This document shows, in pieces, positions 1 to 11,474 of a stretch of DNA of 64,000 bases; positions within the stretch are counted from its first letter, which is position 1, and each line of letters opens with the position of its first letter. Under the pieces are notes generated by a model. It had not been told where the DNA came from. It saw only the letters and a list, made by a program, of their open reading frames with translations, and did not search any database. Source of the DNA: Prunella strophiata (taxonomy: Eukaryota > Chordata > Aves > Passeriformes > Prunellidae); the NCBI GenBank assembly GCA_036583965.1, contig JAZBQD010000015.1, positions 71,154,330 through 71,218,329 on the forward strand. The letters run 5' to 3'. A program made the position numbers and the translations under genes.

Positions 1-744
1 CTCCAGTGGCCCAGCTTGTCAGGAGAAGTAGAAAATGCTGGCATTCAATGCAGGTGGCACCCTAAGGGACAGGTCCTGACCATGGAGGAGTACTCTCAGG
101 ATAGAGTAAAGCAGAGCCCATGGTCCCTCTTCCCTCATTAGGTGCTGTAACCAGTGACTTACTGGAAAGCTCCTGCTGCCAGTAAGCTCTAGGTAGGGGT
201 TAGGCACAGACACATACAAGGATAGAGCCTGACTGTGCAATCAGCAAGCTCAGAAATCACACCAGGATAGACATTGCTCTGTTCAGTGCTCCAGTCCAGC
301 CAAGGCAGGCAGGCACTCCTGGCTGTGAGCCTGACACCAATTGCTCCCATCAGCAGAACATGTCACTACCTCAGAGACTCTTATCTGAGACAGTTCTGGG
401 ATTACTTTACCACAAGCAGAGGTTTTCAGATCACAGTGATGAACTCCAACATCCCTGGCTCACCCAGATCCTCTTTTAAGTCCTTCTTATCAACAGATTA
501 ATTACCTCACAGAGCTAGTATTTTGTTTCATAAGGTACACAGCATAATTCTAGACACTTTAAAATATTATAAAATATAAAAGAAATAATGCACAGTAAAG
601 AAAATAAACCCCCATGAAGAAACCTTCACTTTCCATTGTGTCATGGCCCCATTTTTCCTAATGAATGTGCTACTGAGGATTTCAAGGGCACCTAAACATG
701 CTTTGAAATCAAGGTGAGTTATGTTTTGAATACACTAGTTTTGA

Positions 745-761
745 ATATATATATATATATA
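745..761. repeat. (AT)n microsatellite
   Basis: An uninterrupted run of alternating A and T, flanked on both sides by the word TTGAATA. It is short and carries no other signal. Confidence 0.85.
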
Positions 762-3700
762 CCTTGAATATAGAAATTATAACTGCTATTGGTAAGTCAT
801 TGAGCACTACTAATTTTTAACCCTAGTAGTGTATAAGCTGGGAGAGATGACACAAAGCTGGTGGCAAGTTATGACTTTTTCTTGAGTATGTTAATGTTTG
901 ATAGCAATCATAGTTCCTCCCCAGAAGCCTTAAAGCAAACAATTCTGAGTCTACGTCTCCCAGTATATCCCTATGCATCGATCTTAATATTTACCTTTTC
1001 TTTTTCCAAGCTTTATTCCACAAACATCAAATGTACAAACTGTACATTTAGAAGGATAAATGCAGCTGGAATATACATTATACACAGTGAATTTATTTAC
1101 CCAGTGGTCATTGTCACGTCTAGCAGGTGTGAAGCCTGTAGCAACTACATTGTTTTGTACAGTCCCATTTACAAATGAAAGTTCATCTTATTTTCCATAA
1201 GACAGCAACATACCTGGATACCAACATATAAAAGAAACCACCTTGATTTGAGGGTCAAATCAAAGAAGGGGACTCAGGAAGCACAAGAACAACTACAATA
1301 GTGAGGCACTGCCCTGCTGAACCTGGATCCTCTCCTCTGAAAGTGGCCAGCTGAAAATGTCTGGAGATTGCTCTAAAAAAAAAAAAAAGTCTATGCATAT
1401 CTACACAGCAGCCAGACATGTGCCTTCTGAGTCTGCATCCAGAGCAGATTTTCTTCTAGTCACCAATTGAGTTATTCTTAATGAATTCACAGAATTGTTT
1501 TTAAAACCCATTTATGCTTTTAGCCCTCTCAAGATTGCACTGGGAATGAAATTCACAACATAATGGTGCATTGTGTGAAAAAGTACTTAATTTATTTTTA
1601 AATCAAATAGTTCCATTGACTGACTTGAGTCCCTGTATTTTGAGAAACAGTGATTAAATTATTTCACACTCCCATTTTTCATGCCAGTCCTGATTTTATG
1701 GCTCTCTGTGATACTCTGCCCTTTTCCAGCAGGAAGGTGTGAAGTTTTACCTTGTTCAGAACATATTCCCTGCTGCTGACTGACCTCATTGCAATTAATC
1801 TAGATGAGTTATGAAAAGAGCAGTATAAATGTGATTAAAACTAAACATGAATAATGTTCGCACTCCAAATTTCGAATTCTAATCCCCTCCAACAGAGCCT
1901 TGAATAGCTAAAGTTAAGACTCAGGCCTTGCAAACTAACAAGCAGCTGGGCTGTCTGCAAGAGCTTCTGGCAATCTTGCCAAGGTGGAGAGAAGCAGCTC
2001 TGATTCAAAAAGTGCTGATTACATACACCCCAGCACAGCACTTTCAGACCAGAGCTGCCTTAGGGCAAAGCAGAGTGCAGATTGCCAAAAAAGCTGGGTA
2101 GGCAGATTGACCAGTGCACAAAGGACATTATGACAGAAAGGCAGAAGCATCCCTGATGTGAAGTGGAAAACAATGCATGTGGGAAAGCCTGCCCTCCTGG
2201 AAACACAGCCAGAGTGTTCCTTTGGAGAGACAGGGAGCCAACCTGCATGCAAGATCTGATTTCAAGGACACAGCTCTAGAACTAAGACCCACATAAAAAA
2301 AACCTGCCAGACATTTTAATAAGAGCAGTATTTTTTCTCCCCTAAATTAAAATTCTAGAAAAAAAAATCTGGGTTTTATTTGGCATTTATTATTTTCAGT
2401 GTCATTTGTCCCAAGAAATAGTAATTCACTGTTTACACAAGAACACAATTGCTTTTATAATCCAAAGAAAGTAAGGTTAACATTTGTCAAAAATTTTAAA
2501 TTCTTTCATAGGAAACAATAAAATTATATCATTATATGTTGTTATTAAGTATCTCCATCTTTAATGAAGATTTATTTCAAAATATATCTTCCATAAAAAT
2601 GAGGAGGGAAAGGACATTTATTTTTGAAACCCCAAACCCATGGTCCTTATTTAACATGGTTTTCTGATGATTGACTTCAACTGCTCCTTTTACAACTTTT
2701 ACAAAGAAAACCCAGCAAATAAACAAAAACCTGCAGAGGCCTCAGCAAAAATCTGGTTTCGACTAAGTAAATAAGTACATTGAAGCTAAGGGAATCACCT
2801 GCAAGCAAGATTTAGCTATTTATGGAAGTGGTGCCAAAGCAGATTTGTCAACACTTGGAAGAATGAGAGAACATGAGCAACAGGATTACAGACCAGATGT
2901 TCACCAGGGAAATATTCAAGTGAAATGTTGTTTTAAGGGAAGAAAAATTTAGAATATATTTTCCGCCACCAAAAAAAGGAAAGAAAGCACTGTAATAGAA
3001 GTCCTGACAGAGCACCAGGATTTCCTGACTGAAAAAGTGAGAGCATTCAACTGATGCCCAGAGAATGCCTTGAGACTTCATAGTTTGGTGTCATTAATCA
3101 CTACCAAAGCAACAGGATACAAAACATCTAATGATCTTCCAGTAATTGATAAGGCAACAAGGGATATAATTACTAAAATATTTAAGTTACCCCCAGCAGA
3201 TACATGTTTGCAGTTCAAAATTGAATAGCTTCAAGATATAGTAGCTAACTAAAACAACCAACTAATAGCATTTAATATTAACTCTCAAGTCTGGAAAATA
3301 TTGTGTTCTCTTCAAATTTCATTGAAAATGCCAGCTTTTGGCAGTGCTGTCTTTTTATGGAAACAACCACAAAACTGTGGTAAGTAACTGAGCAAACATC
3401 AGATGGTGGTTTAGAATACTACTCACTTGCAATTGGAAGCAAGGTTTTCTGCTATTATTTTGGGTTTTTTAAAAGACTAGACTAAGCCATCCTGCAGCTG
3501 GAGGCCAAACTCTTACCCTTGACTGAACAGCTTGCTTAAATCCCCAGCCTACACCAACAGCAAATTCTCCAAATTGTCAATAAAAGGAGTCAATAGAGTT
3601 CCAGACAGGAATCTCCTTTCTGATGAAATTTTCATATAATTTTTGGTCTAAATGTCTCTTCCAACTCTGAGCTCTTTCCCAAGGAGCAAATACCACAAAG

Positions 3701-5329
3701 ACTGGTGAGTCAGTTTATTCATCACTGCATTCTGTGAAGGTGGGTGTTGATGTTCATCAGGCCAGCATCAGCAGAACTTCACAACACACAAAATTTTGCA
3801 TTCATATTTTATGAATTTACTGGTGTGTATTCATAGAATAGATAGTTGAGTGGTATCTGTACTTGGTCCATGACACAAATAGAAAAATTTTTATACTTGT
3901 CATCTAGATTTGAGATCAAGATTCCATGTCATATTTTAAAATGTCAAATATAGCTGTCTAAACTCAGACAGCTGGGAAGTAAAGGTGGTATTCATCAGCT
4001 TTTAAAAAAAAGAAAGGAATTGGAACATGTATTAAAAAAACCCCACACAAACCAAACAACAAAATGTAATAAAAAATGAAAGAACCAACTATCTGCAGGA
4101 GTGAAATAACACTCTTTCTGCAGATGTGCTGTCTGATGCCAGGATCTATGAGAAAATCCAAGGACCATAGAGATGGAAAGGTAGAAACATCATAAGTGCA
4201 TTAGACCATCATGAGGCAAAACCATTCCCAGTGCAGACCTTCTTGGGGCCCACAACCCACTCCCTCCCCTGTTATCTACTGCTACTGCTGTAACTTTTTG
4301 TCTGAGGAAAGTCAAGTTATAAACCTCTTAAGTCTGATGCCACACTCTGGCCACTTTTCTGATAACAGGAGAAGGCTGCTCTAAACTCTTCTATCCAGGG
4401 ATGAATAAAGACCAGCTTCATGGCAGTGGTGAGTTAGAATATTAGACCTGTTAAAGAGCATCACATAGAATGGGTGCCTTGAGGGCTCCAGGGACTACAA
4501 GTTTTCTGCTCTTTCCACGTTCCCTTTGTTCTGAAATCACATTCTATTTTGCTTTGCAGAAAATGGGGAGAATAACTGTATGAACTGGAATGGCCTGCCA
4601 TAGCATCAGGAGTTTTGCCTTCATGCTGTCATGTCCAGTTTGAAGGAGTCTGGTCCATTTTCTTACTGCCAACAGAAAGACTGAGAGCCTTTCCTCCAAG
4701 GAGAAGGAATTTAGGAACAGTACATTAATCTCCTCTTCCAAGCTGAATGGCACACAACAAAACACAACATAATACAGCTATGAAGTGTTTGGCAAGGAAG
4801 TAGTGCCTCAAAAATACAAAAGTCAAAGTAAAAATATCAAGGAAGAAGGGAACTGACTTCCAGAAGGTATAAGAAAGGGCTTGTAACTCAATGCAGTGTC
4901 TTTGATGCAATGTCACTCAGAAGAGATTACACAGGATGTAACATTTTTAAGAGTTATGATTTGAAGAACCTGACCTGTCAGCACTTTGAGATAAAATTAA
5001 ATTTCCTTTTCCTAGTGATTGAGCTATCAATGATCTAGCTCAGAATATCTCTAAGGCTTTGGACCTGGGCACACTTTAAGAATAAAAAGTCTTTATCCAG
5101 GCACCAGTTCAGAGGCTGGTGATAGATGGCTCCTCTGCAGAGAAAGCACAGTTTTTAAGTATGATGTTCCACTTAGACAGTGGGTATATCATCCAATTTT
5201 GAAAACTGCCCTCTCTCTGCTTGAGAATGTTTATCTTCTACTCCTCAAACAGGCTGAATGAGAAAAAAAAAAAGTGTTCAGCTGAGAAAGACCTCTAAGA
5301 TAAGATTTCAGAAGGAGTATAAGCAAGTT

Positions 5330-5430
5330 TATATTTTTTGTAATATAAGCTATTTTATAACAAATAATTTTTATTTATTATAAAATTTTATTAATAATAA
5401 TTTTAAGCTATTTTATATACTATACAACTT
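5330..5430. repeat. AT-rich patch with repeated AAGCTATTTTATA word
   Basis: Almost pure A/T. The word AAGCTATTTTATA occurs near 5347 and again near 5405, with runs of TTATTTATTATAAAA and TTAATAATAA between. It may be a decayed local duplication or simple low-complexity sequence. Confidence 0.6.
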
Positions 5431-5888
5431 AATGCTTATTTTTAAACTTGGTCTACAGGGGAAGACTAAAGTAAAACATTCTTTGATTTGGCAAACCAAA
5501 CCTTCTTTCAAAAATAATCCTGATATAAAATAAGTTTATTGCATTATTTAACAAATATAATTACTTGTAATGTTTTTCATAGAATATATGCTGAGAAGTC
5601 ATTAGCTGGTTAGAGGGATCAAAAGCTACCAATTTTTCCAAAGTTTATTTCTAGGTATTCCAACCTGTCTTATAATTCTTCTCAGTAGCAATTTCTAAAT
5701 ACTTTGGGGGAAAAAAGATCCTTTCAGAAGACATGACAAAGGTTTTCGAAACAGAATTTTATGTGGTTCTATTATGATGTTTTCCCTGCCATATTTTTTT
5801 CTTAGTTGCAAAGGCAAGTAATTGTATATAATGCTCCCTCCACAGGCTATGAAAGGAGAACATATTCATTAACTTCATTACTGACATA

Positions 5889-6179
5889 CGTTGCTCTGAT
5901 TTTTTAAATTTTTCTAAAGCCTTCTGATGTTTGCATTTTTACACAGAACTTTCTCATGCACTTTATGTAAATAACCTTCTTTACATTCTTTTATGGGGGA
6001 CGAGCAACTTGATGGACTGTTGGGTTGTCCAGTGGCATTGAGGAGGTGGCACTGTCACCCTCCAATGACACTGGCACTTCAGAGATCTATAAATTAGAGT
6101 CAGAAATTAATAAACTTCTCTTCTTTGTCTTGGAAAGAGCTGCTGTCTGTGTCATGTTGTTTCCTGTCCTACAGTGACA
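5889..6179 (+). mobile_element. Solo LTR A1, ERVK-like endogenous retrovirus
   Basis: A 291-bp LTR in + orientation, recognised by alignment to a second copy at 37222-37527. Both share the CTTCTGATGTTT block, the GTCCAGTGGCATTGAGGAGG block, a TATA-like CTATAAAT stretch and an AATAAAC-type poly(A) signal (here about 6109). Both end in ACAGTGACA. The expected TG start has decayed to CG. The six bases before it (GACATA, 5883-5888) and after it (GACAAA, 6180-6185) match at five of six positions. This is the 6-bp target duplication typical of ERVK-type integrases. No internal retroviral sequence remains, so it is a solo LTR left by LTR-LTR recombination. The family name is not known to me. Confidence 0.82.
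6105..6116 (+). promoter_or_regulatory. LTR poly(A) signal region (AATAAAC)
   Basis: The AATAAAC hexamer sits about 70 bp before the LTR end and follows the TATA-like CTATAAAT near 6088. That is the usual R/U5 arrangement. The sister LTR has the same signal at an equivalent place. Confidence 0.6.
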
Positions 6180-6185
6180 GACAAA

Positions 6186-7270
6186 GTTATGATGGTTGCC
6201 ACTCTTACTTCAGAATGGCTCCCTACTTCACCTGTGCTTCTGTTCACAAGTTACTGATATAAAGGCAGACACCTGTCAGAATTTGCTTCTTGAGAGAGTG
6301 GTAAAACCATTTCTCTTCTTCTGTCTCTGTGCTGAACAGCTTCAGAGTTAAAAGGCACAAGGACAGAACAACTGAACATCCTAGAATTATATTTTCAAAG
6401 ATATTTATCAACAAGAGTAAATGAAGGCAGTGGAGTAACTGTTGTTATTCTCTGCTCTTAATGCCAATCTTAAAACTTATCATAAATTGAACAAACAAGT
6501 TTGCAATAACAGGCTCTAATTTTAACTTTGTAACTGATCTGCTGGGATCTCAAATCTCTCAGTACTCCAGCTTTCTTTTCTGTCAAATCTATCTGGTAGT
6601 ACATGCCTGATCCTCTGGGCTCTCAGGGCTGGGGAAGAAGGTCTGATTTGAAACTTAACTTTCAACAAGCTGCAAACCATTTGCTAAATTCTCAATTTTC
6701 TTGAAGGAAATCTCTATAAAATGCAAACTAATGCTGTATAGAGGAAATTCATAACTTAGACAAGGAATAAACTTAAATGGAGCCCAGCTACAATACCCTA
6801 CAACCAGTTTCTGTCACAGAGCATTGTAACTGTTTTCTTTTTGCAATACCTTCTTTCTCCACTCTGCAAGCTAAGTTATCTCAAGGATTTGAGCAGATAT
6901 AACCCAAGTTCTTTTTGTTACTTGATTTTATAGAAACCATTATGATTTGTGCTATGCAGAGACAGAGTAAAGCAAGCAAACAAACAAAAAAGATGGTTGT
7001 GTGACAGGTTCTGTGTTTGCAAAACATAACCTGTCACAGCTGAAGTTGTTGAAGAGAGACAGTGAAGGTAACTTCAGTCACAATATCTTTTTCCAGCAAT
7101 ATCATTTTTGTTTATTAACAGCAAGCAATGGAACATACTGTATCCAATAAATTGCAGCACAGAATTCATTTTGTGTCTGGTTTAGCTAAAAATTTTAGAA
7201 AAACAAAGCCTTCTGACCAACCAATGAAGTGTAATAAGCAGAGCTATATCCTGTCTAAAATTTGTGAGAA
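6186..7270. other. Unique non-coding DNA
   Basis: No gene, RNA or transposon recognised. AT-rich, with stop codons frequent in every frame. Confidence 0.6.
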
Positions 7271-7392
7271 TACAAAAAAAATCCCAAGCACCCCAACAAA
7301 AAATTTAAAAAAAACCAAAACCAAACACACCCCCAAAAAATATCCAAACCAAAAAAAAAAACCCAAAAAACATCCAAACCAAAAAAACAAAC
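7271..7392. repeat. A/C-rich low-complexity tract with a 30-bp tandem pair
   Basis: Runs of A are broken by CC and CCC. The word ATCCAAACCAAAAAAA recurs with a 30-bp spacing (near 7342 and 7372), which points to a two-copy tandem duplication of an A-rich unit. The lysine/proline-rich open frame across it is a by-product of composition. Confidence 0.75.
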
Positions 7393-8889
7393 CAACTCTG
7401 CCCTTTGAAATCTCATATGTGGAAATGAAGTTTTTTTTCTCTGAGTGGAAACAGAGTCGTCATAAATCATAAACAGAGTCTTTTTCCCACTGTTCTGAAC
7501 AACAGGACATTGCAATCTTCAAAGCTATGTTTTTAATGAACTTACACAAAGATGCAAATAAATCTGAAGGGATTCTTTTGTTACAACTGTTGCAGGAAAA
7601 TGTGGTATCATGCACAGAGGAGAACTGTCACAGGGAAAATTCAGAAGAATTATACAAGAATTTCCAGTCAGTTCCTGGCCAGAATAAGGGGATTATTTTC
7701 CTTCTTCATATTAAAGAGGAAAAACTGCTCACTGGAGCTGAAGATTTGGGGAGTACAGGGGAGGAAAATTACCCAAGTAAAATGTCATAAGATATCTTTT
7801 GAGGGAAATGATCACAGTAACTAAATTTCACATTTCTTACCAAATATATTCTGCTTCATACAAACTAAATATCCACTTTAATACACAAGTGTTTCCCTGC
7901 ATTAAAGGTTTTCCCTGAACTGTGTTTTGCTATTACTGTGGAATCATGGTCAAGCTCTTTTTAAGAATTCTGTGCAACTGAATTGGGTACAACTATTCAA
8001 TCCTCCAAAGTCATTCACATTGTCATGAAGGAATCATTGTTTCAGAAAGGAGGGAGGCAAAAGTAACACAGGCTCTCCAGGAGACCTTGTGGTCTGGTAG
8101 CTGGAACAAAGCAGGAGATCAGAAGAAACTGAAAATTGCCCCAAACACCTAAGTCTAGGCACATGATGGGATTCCCAGACTGCAGCCACTGGAAAAACAT
8201 TACATGCACAGTCTTCAAGAGCCATGATAAAACTCAGGATGATCTTGAAAGCATCTCTTACTCCTGTTCCCTAAAATCTGACATTAGTCTAGTCAATTTT
8301 ATGGTCATTGTACAGTCTTAGTAAAGAGAGCTTGTGAGACACTGACACTTGTTTGGCTGTTCATCGGTCATCTGATCACCAGTCCCCCCTAAAGCAATGA
8401 TGGACACATTACCCTTCAACTTACTGAAATGTACTTCATGCACTATTTTTTGCTTTTTCCCCCACTATCAGGATGCATTTCACCTTCAGTTTCAGTGCCT
8501 GACTGAAATCCTCTCCATTATTAAAGCAGGTGGGAGCCAGTGCCCTGACTACAGCAATTTGCGCATTGATCTAATACTTCCCAAAGCTCCTCAGAGGCTA
8601 CAAAATATCCTGCCTCCTGGCCAATACATAAACCATATTTATCAAAGTTTCTCCCATCATGCCCTCAAGGCTCTCTGTGATGGACAGAGAAGCTCAGAAA
8701 AAACTGTACTTACTGGAGAGTAGAACTAACTAAAAATTAATGCCTTGTTCAGCAGCAGCAGGAGCTAAAGAACTCTGTCCACATCCAGAAAGTTCCATGG
8801 GAACCCTGACATGAAAGGACATGTGTGTATAATCCTTATATTTAAGCAAGTAGTTAGTTTACTTGCAGCTAACATTTCCTCGGTGCTCT
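7393..8889. other. Unique non-coding DNA, no gene recognised
   Basis: Several open frames of 60-108 codons overlap here on both strands (7527-7824, 8397-8723 and others). None has a motif, a recognisable family or consistent splice borders. I treat them as chance ORFs. Confidence 0.55.
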
Positions 8890-9560
8890 AAACATTCATG
8901 AGTTTGCCAGCTGTTGCAGAAGGATCTCATGATGATGAGCAACTGGGCAATAGAAGAGCAGCTGAAATTCAGTGTCAATAAATACATGTAATAGGCAAGC
9001 CTGCCTGCACATGCAGCAACAAATGAGCTTGCTGTTCCCAAGGAGGAGATCTTTTATCCCCTGCAGATAGCTCTGTGGAAACAAATGGTAAAATCCTCAC
9101 TGGTGACCAGAAAGACAACAGAACATTAGGAAATAAGTAGAGCACAAAACAGAGACTGTTATGCTGTAGTACCTATCAATGGAGATAATGTGCTCAAATC
9201 CAGAATTATCTGCTCCTCTGCATTCAATAAACAGACTATTACTCCAAAAAGAAAAAAAAAAAAAAATGAATGTAATTAGATGCTGCAGAGAGGAGAAGGA
9301 ATGATAAAAGGGACACAACAGAAGTCTGTAAAATGAAGAGCAACATGCAGTGATGTTGCAATATGCAAGGAGTAGCTATTCACTGATGGTAGCTTAAGTG
9401 CTGTGTTACCTGACAAAAAATGTCAGTGATTGAGCTCAAACCAAATATGCCTAGATATTCTTTTCACAGAGCACAATCAAACAGCCTGGTTGCATTAGGA
9501 TTTTCTAGAATAGTAAAAATTATTTCAAAAAACAAGAATTAGACTAACCGATGGAAGAAA
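8890..9560 (+). mobile_element. CR1 LINE fragment, ORF2 C-terminal region, old
   Basis: The sequence follows the known order of the amniote CR1 ORF2 3' half in + orientation. First comes the stretch after the reverse-transcriptase catalytic block (GAAGGATCTCATGATGATGAG and GAGCAACTGGGCAATAG, near 8917-8956). Next are GAAATTCAGTGT and the GGAGGAGATCTTTTATCCC segment, then a long A run at about 9250. After that come the GTCTGTAAAAT block and the TTCACAGAGCACAATCAAAC block near 9463. Frameshifts and stops are scattered throughout, so it is a dead copy. The 5' end is truncated, as usual for CR1. The right limit is approximate because similarity fades. Confidence 0.75.
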
Positions 9561-10393
9561 ATTTAATCTTGAACAGTAAAACATTAAGTGATATGAACAC
9601 TGGCTCAAGAAATCCTTAAAGCAGTTTGAGGGAAATTGTAAAGTGCAATTACTGTGAAGGAGCAGTCACATCTACTGTAAACAGCTTAGCTGTGTAAACT
9701 TGCAGGAATCCAACAGGATTGTATCTAGAAGCACACTATACTCTGAATTTGAAATAGAAGTGCAGAACTGGTCTTATAATTAAAATTACATTACTTTTGC
9801 TCCACAACTGAAATAAACATCAGGGGATTTGGAAAATCTCATCAGGACAGCAATTCACACAGAGCAAAGGTGCGACAATTTGAAGGGGAAACAGGAGGAA
9901 ATTCCGGGGTATTATAAAATCCTTTTACTTTACACTTCATAGAAATTTTGCATGGGACCCAGTTTCAGTAGAAATTAATTCACAGCACAGTAGCCAGGGC
10001 AATATTTTGAAAATCAAGAAAACTTCATCCTCCCCTTTTTAACTCTGCTGCTGATTTACTGCAAAAGTCTCTAGCATCCTTTCTGCTTTAATTATCTCGC
10101 CTAAGAAAGAGAGACAAAATATTTTGCAAAAATCAGAAACCATAATGAAATCTATTAATTAAATACTTCTTTTCTGATCATCAGCCTATAAAATGAAGCT
10201 GACAGAGCAGCCCTGTTTTGAGACAATGATGGACTAATTTGAGTAAGCTGGCAGAAGTTAAAACAGAATTATTAGAACAGCTCTAAAAGGTGGCTTTTAC
10301 AGAAGTCCCTCAGTGTTTTCCTGATGACCTTCTTTGCAAGATTTCTATAAGATTGCTTCTCTGAACTCTTAATGACATTTAGCTCAATACATG

Positions 10394-10426
<33 letters not shown>

Positions 10427-10884
10427 CTGAAAAATGGGAAGTTGATAGAGGAAGGAGATTGGGCTCTGTTGACAGTCTGCTTATATTTCCATCAGATGTC
10501 TTAGTGTCCATGTTTTCTTAGGATGGTGGCAATTCACTTGAAGTACTGTTCCAGCATTGGGTACTTTAATGCTACACAAGCAATGTCTTATTTATTCAAG
10601 TAAGGCCTTGAGAATACATGCCAAGTTTTAACTTGCTAATAATAATAATAGGGTTTTGTCCCTCACCAAGCAACTAGCCAATTCAAGGAAAATTTTATTA
10701 GCTACTAAATGCAATATTTTAGGTCCATTTGTATGCAACAATATACTTTTGATAGGTTTTTTCCCCTAGTTTTGAAAAAAATTTCTGTCAACCGAGATCT
10801 TGTTAATACTCAATAGTCCTAATTTTGGTTGAATAAAGTGACACTGCTGGTGGAGAACAGGGTCACCCTCCTGATACTGGGCTG
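9561..10884. other. Unique non-coding DNA
   Basis: Nothing recognised apart from the T run at 10399-10426 and a short (AAT)n near 10638. Confidence 0.6.
10399..10426. repeat. Poly(T) run, 28 nt
   Basis: Uninterrupted T. If read on the reverse strand it would be a poly(A) tail, but I recognise no retrocopy body to its right. Confidence 0.9.
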
Positions 10885-11474
10885 ACATTTGTGCTGATTT
10901 TAGCTGGAAAAAAAAAAGTTAAATTTCTTCTTTACAGCTAATATGGGGCTGTGTTTGGGATTTGTGCCGGAAACAGGTTTGATAACTCAGGAATGTTTTA
11001 GCTATTGCTGAGCAGTTTTTACACAGAGCCAAGGCTTTTTCTGCTCCTCTCCTCATGCCCACCAGTGGGGAAGATGGGGTGCACAAGGAGTTGAGAGGGG
11101 ACACAGCCAGGACAGCTGATCCCAGCTGATCCAAGGGACATCACATGCCATATGGCCTCTTGTTCAGTATGTAAAGCTGTGGGAAGAAGGTAAATGGAGC
11201 AATAACGTTTTCTTCCCGACACTGTTAGAAGTGATGGAGCCCTGCTTTCCTGGGAAAGCCTGAACACCTGCCTGCCCTTGGGAAGAGGTGAATGAGTTCC
11301 TTGTCTTGCTTTGCTTGCATGCTTACCTGTTCAACTGTCTTTACCTCAACCCATGGGTTTTCTCACTTTTACCCTTCCACCTCTCTCCCCCATCCCTCTG
11401 GGAGCGGACATGGGGAGTGGAGGAGCAGCTGTGTGGGGCTTAGTTGTAATCAGGGATTAAACCCCAGCAACATT
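10885..11474 (+). mobile_element. Solo LTR, avian ERVL-type, with perfect 5-bp target duplication
   Basis: The LTR proper is 10890-11469 (580 bp). It opens TGTGCTGATTTTAGCTGG and closes AAACCCCAGCA. In between it carries the hallmarks of the common avian ERVL-type LTR. These are GGGGCTGTGTTTGGGATTTG, a TATA-like region at about 11167-11175, GTGATGGAGCCCTGC, and a CTTTACCTCAACCCATGG block after the poly(A) region. The end holds GGGGCTTAGTTG. The flanks are ACATT at 10885-10889 and ACATT at 11470-11474, a perfect 5-bp duplication as expected for ERVL integration. No gag or pol lies beside it, so it is a solo LTR. Its full length and perfect duplication suggest it is younger than most repeats here. 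Confidence 0.9.

Larger units (their letters stand above)
1..5888. other. Unique AT-rich non-coding DNA, no gene recognised
   Basis: I see no exon, RNA gene or recognisable transposon here. The open frames are all under about 110 codons, lie on both strands, and match no family I know. Small features inside are an (AT)n run near 745-761 and a very AT-rich patch near 5330-5430. The composition fits avian intergenic or intronic DNA. Confidence 0.6.

Noticed and set aside
3590..3700. Possible CR1 3' end (GGTCTAAATGTCTCTTCCAAC)
   Set aside because: The match is confined to about 25 bp without the octamer tail or flanking CR1 order.
7128..7472. Lys/Pro-rich 114-codon frame as a gene
   Set aside because: It is produced by the A/C low-complexity tract.
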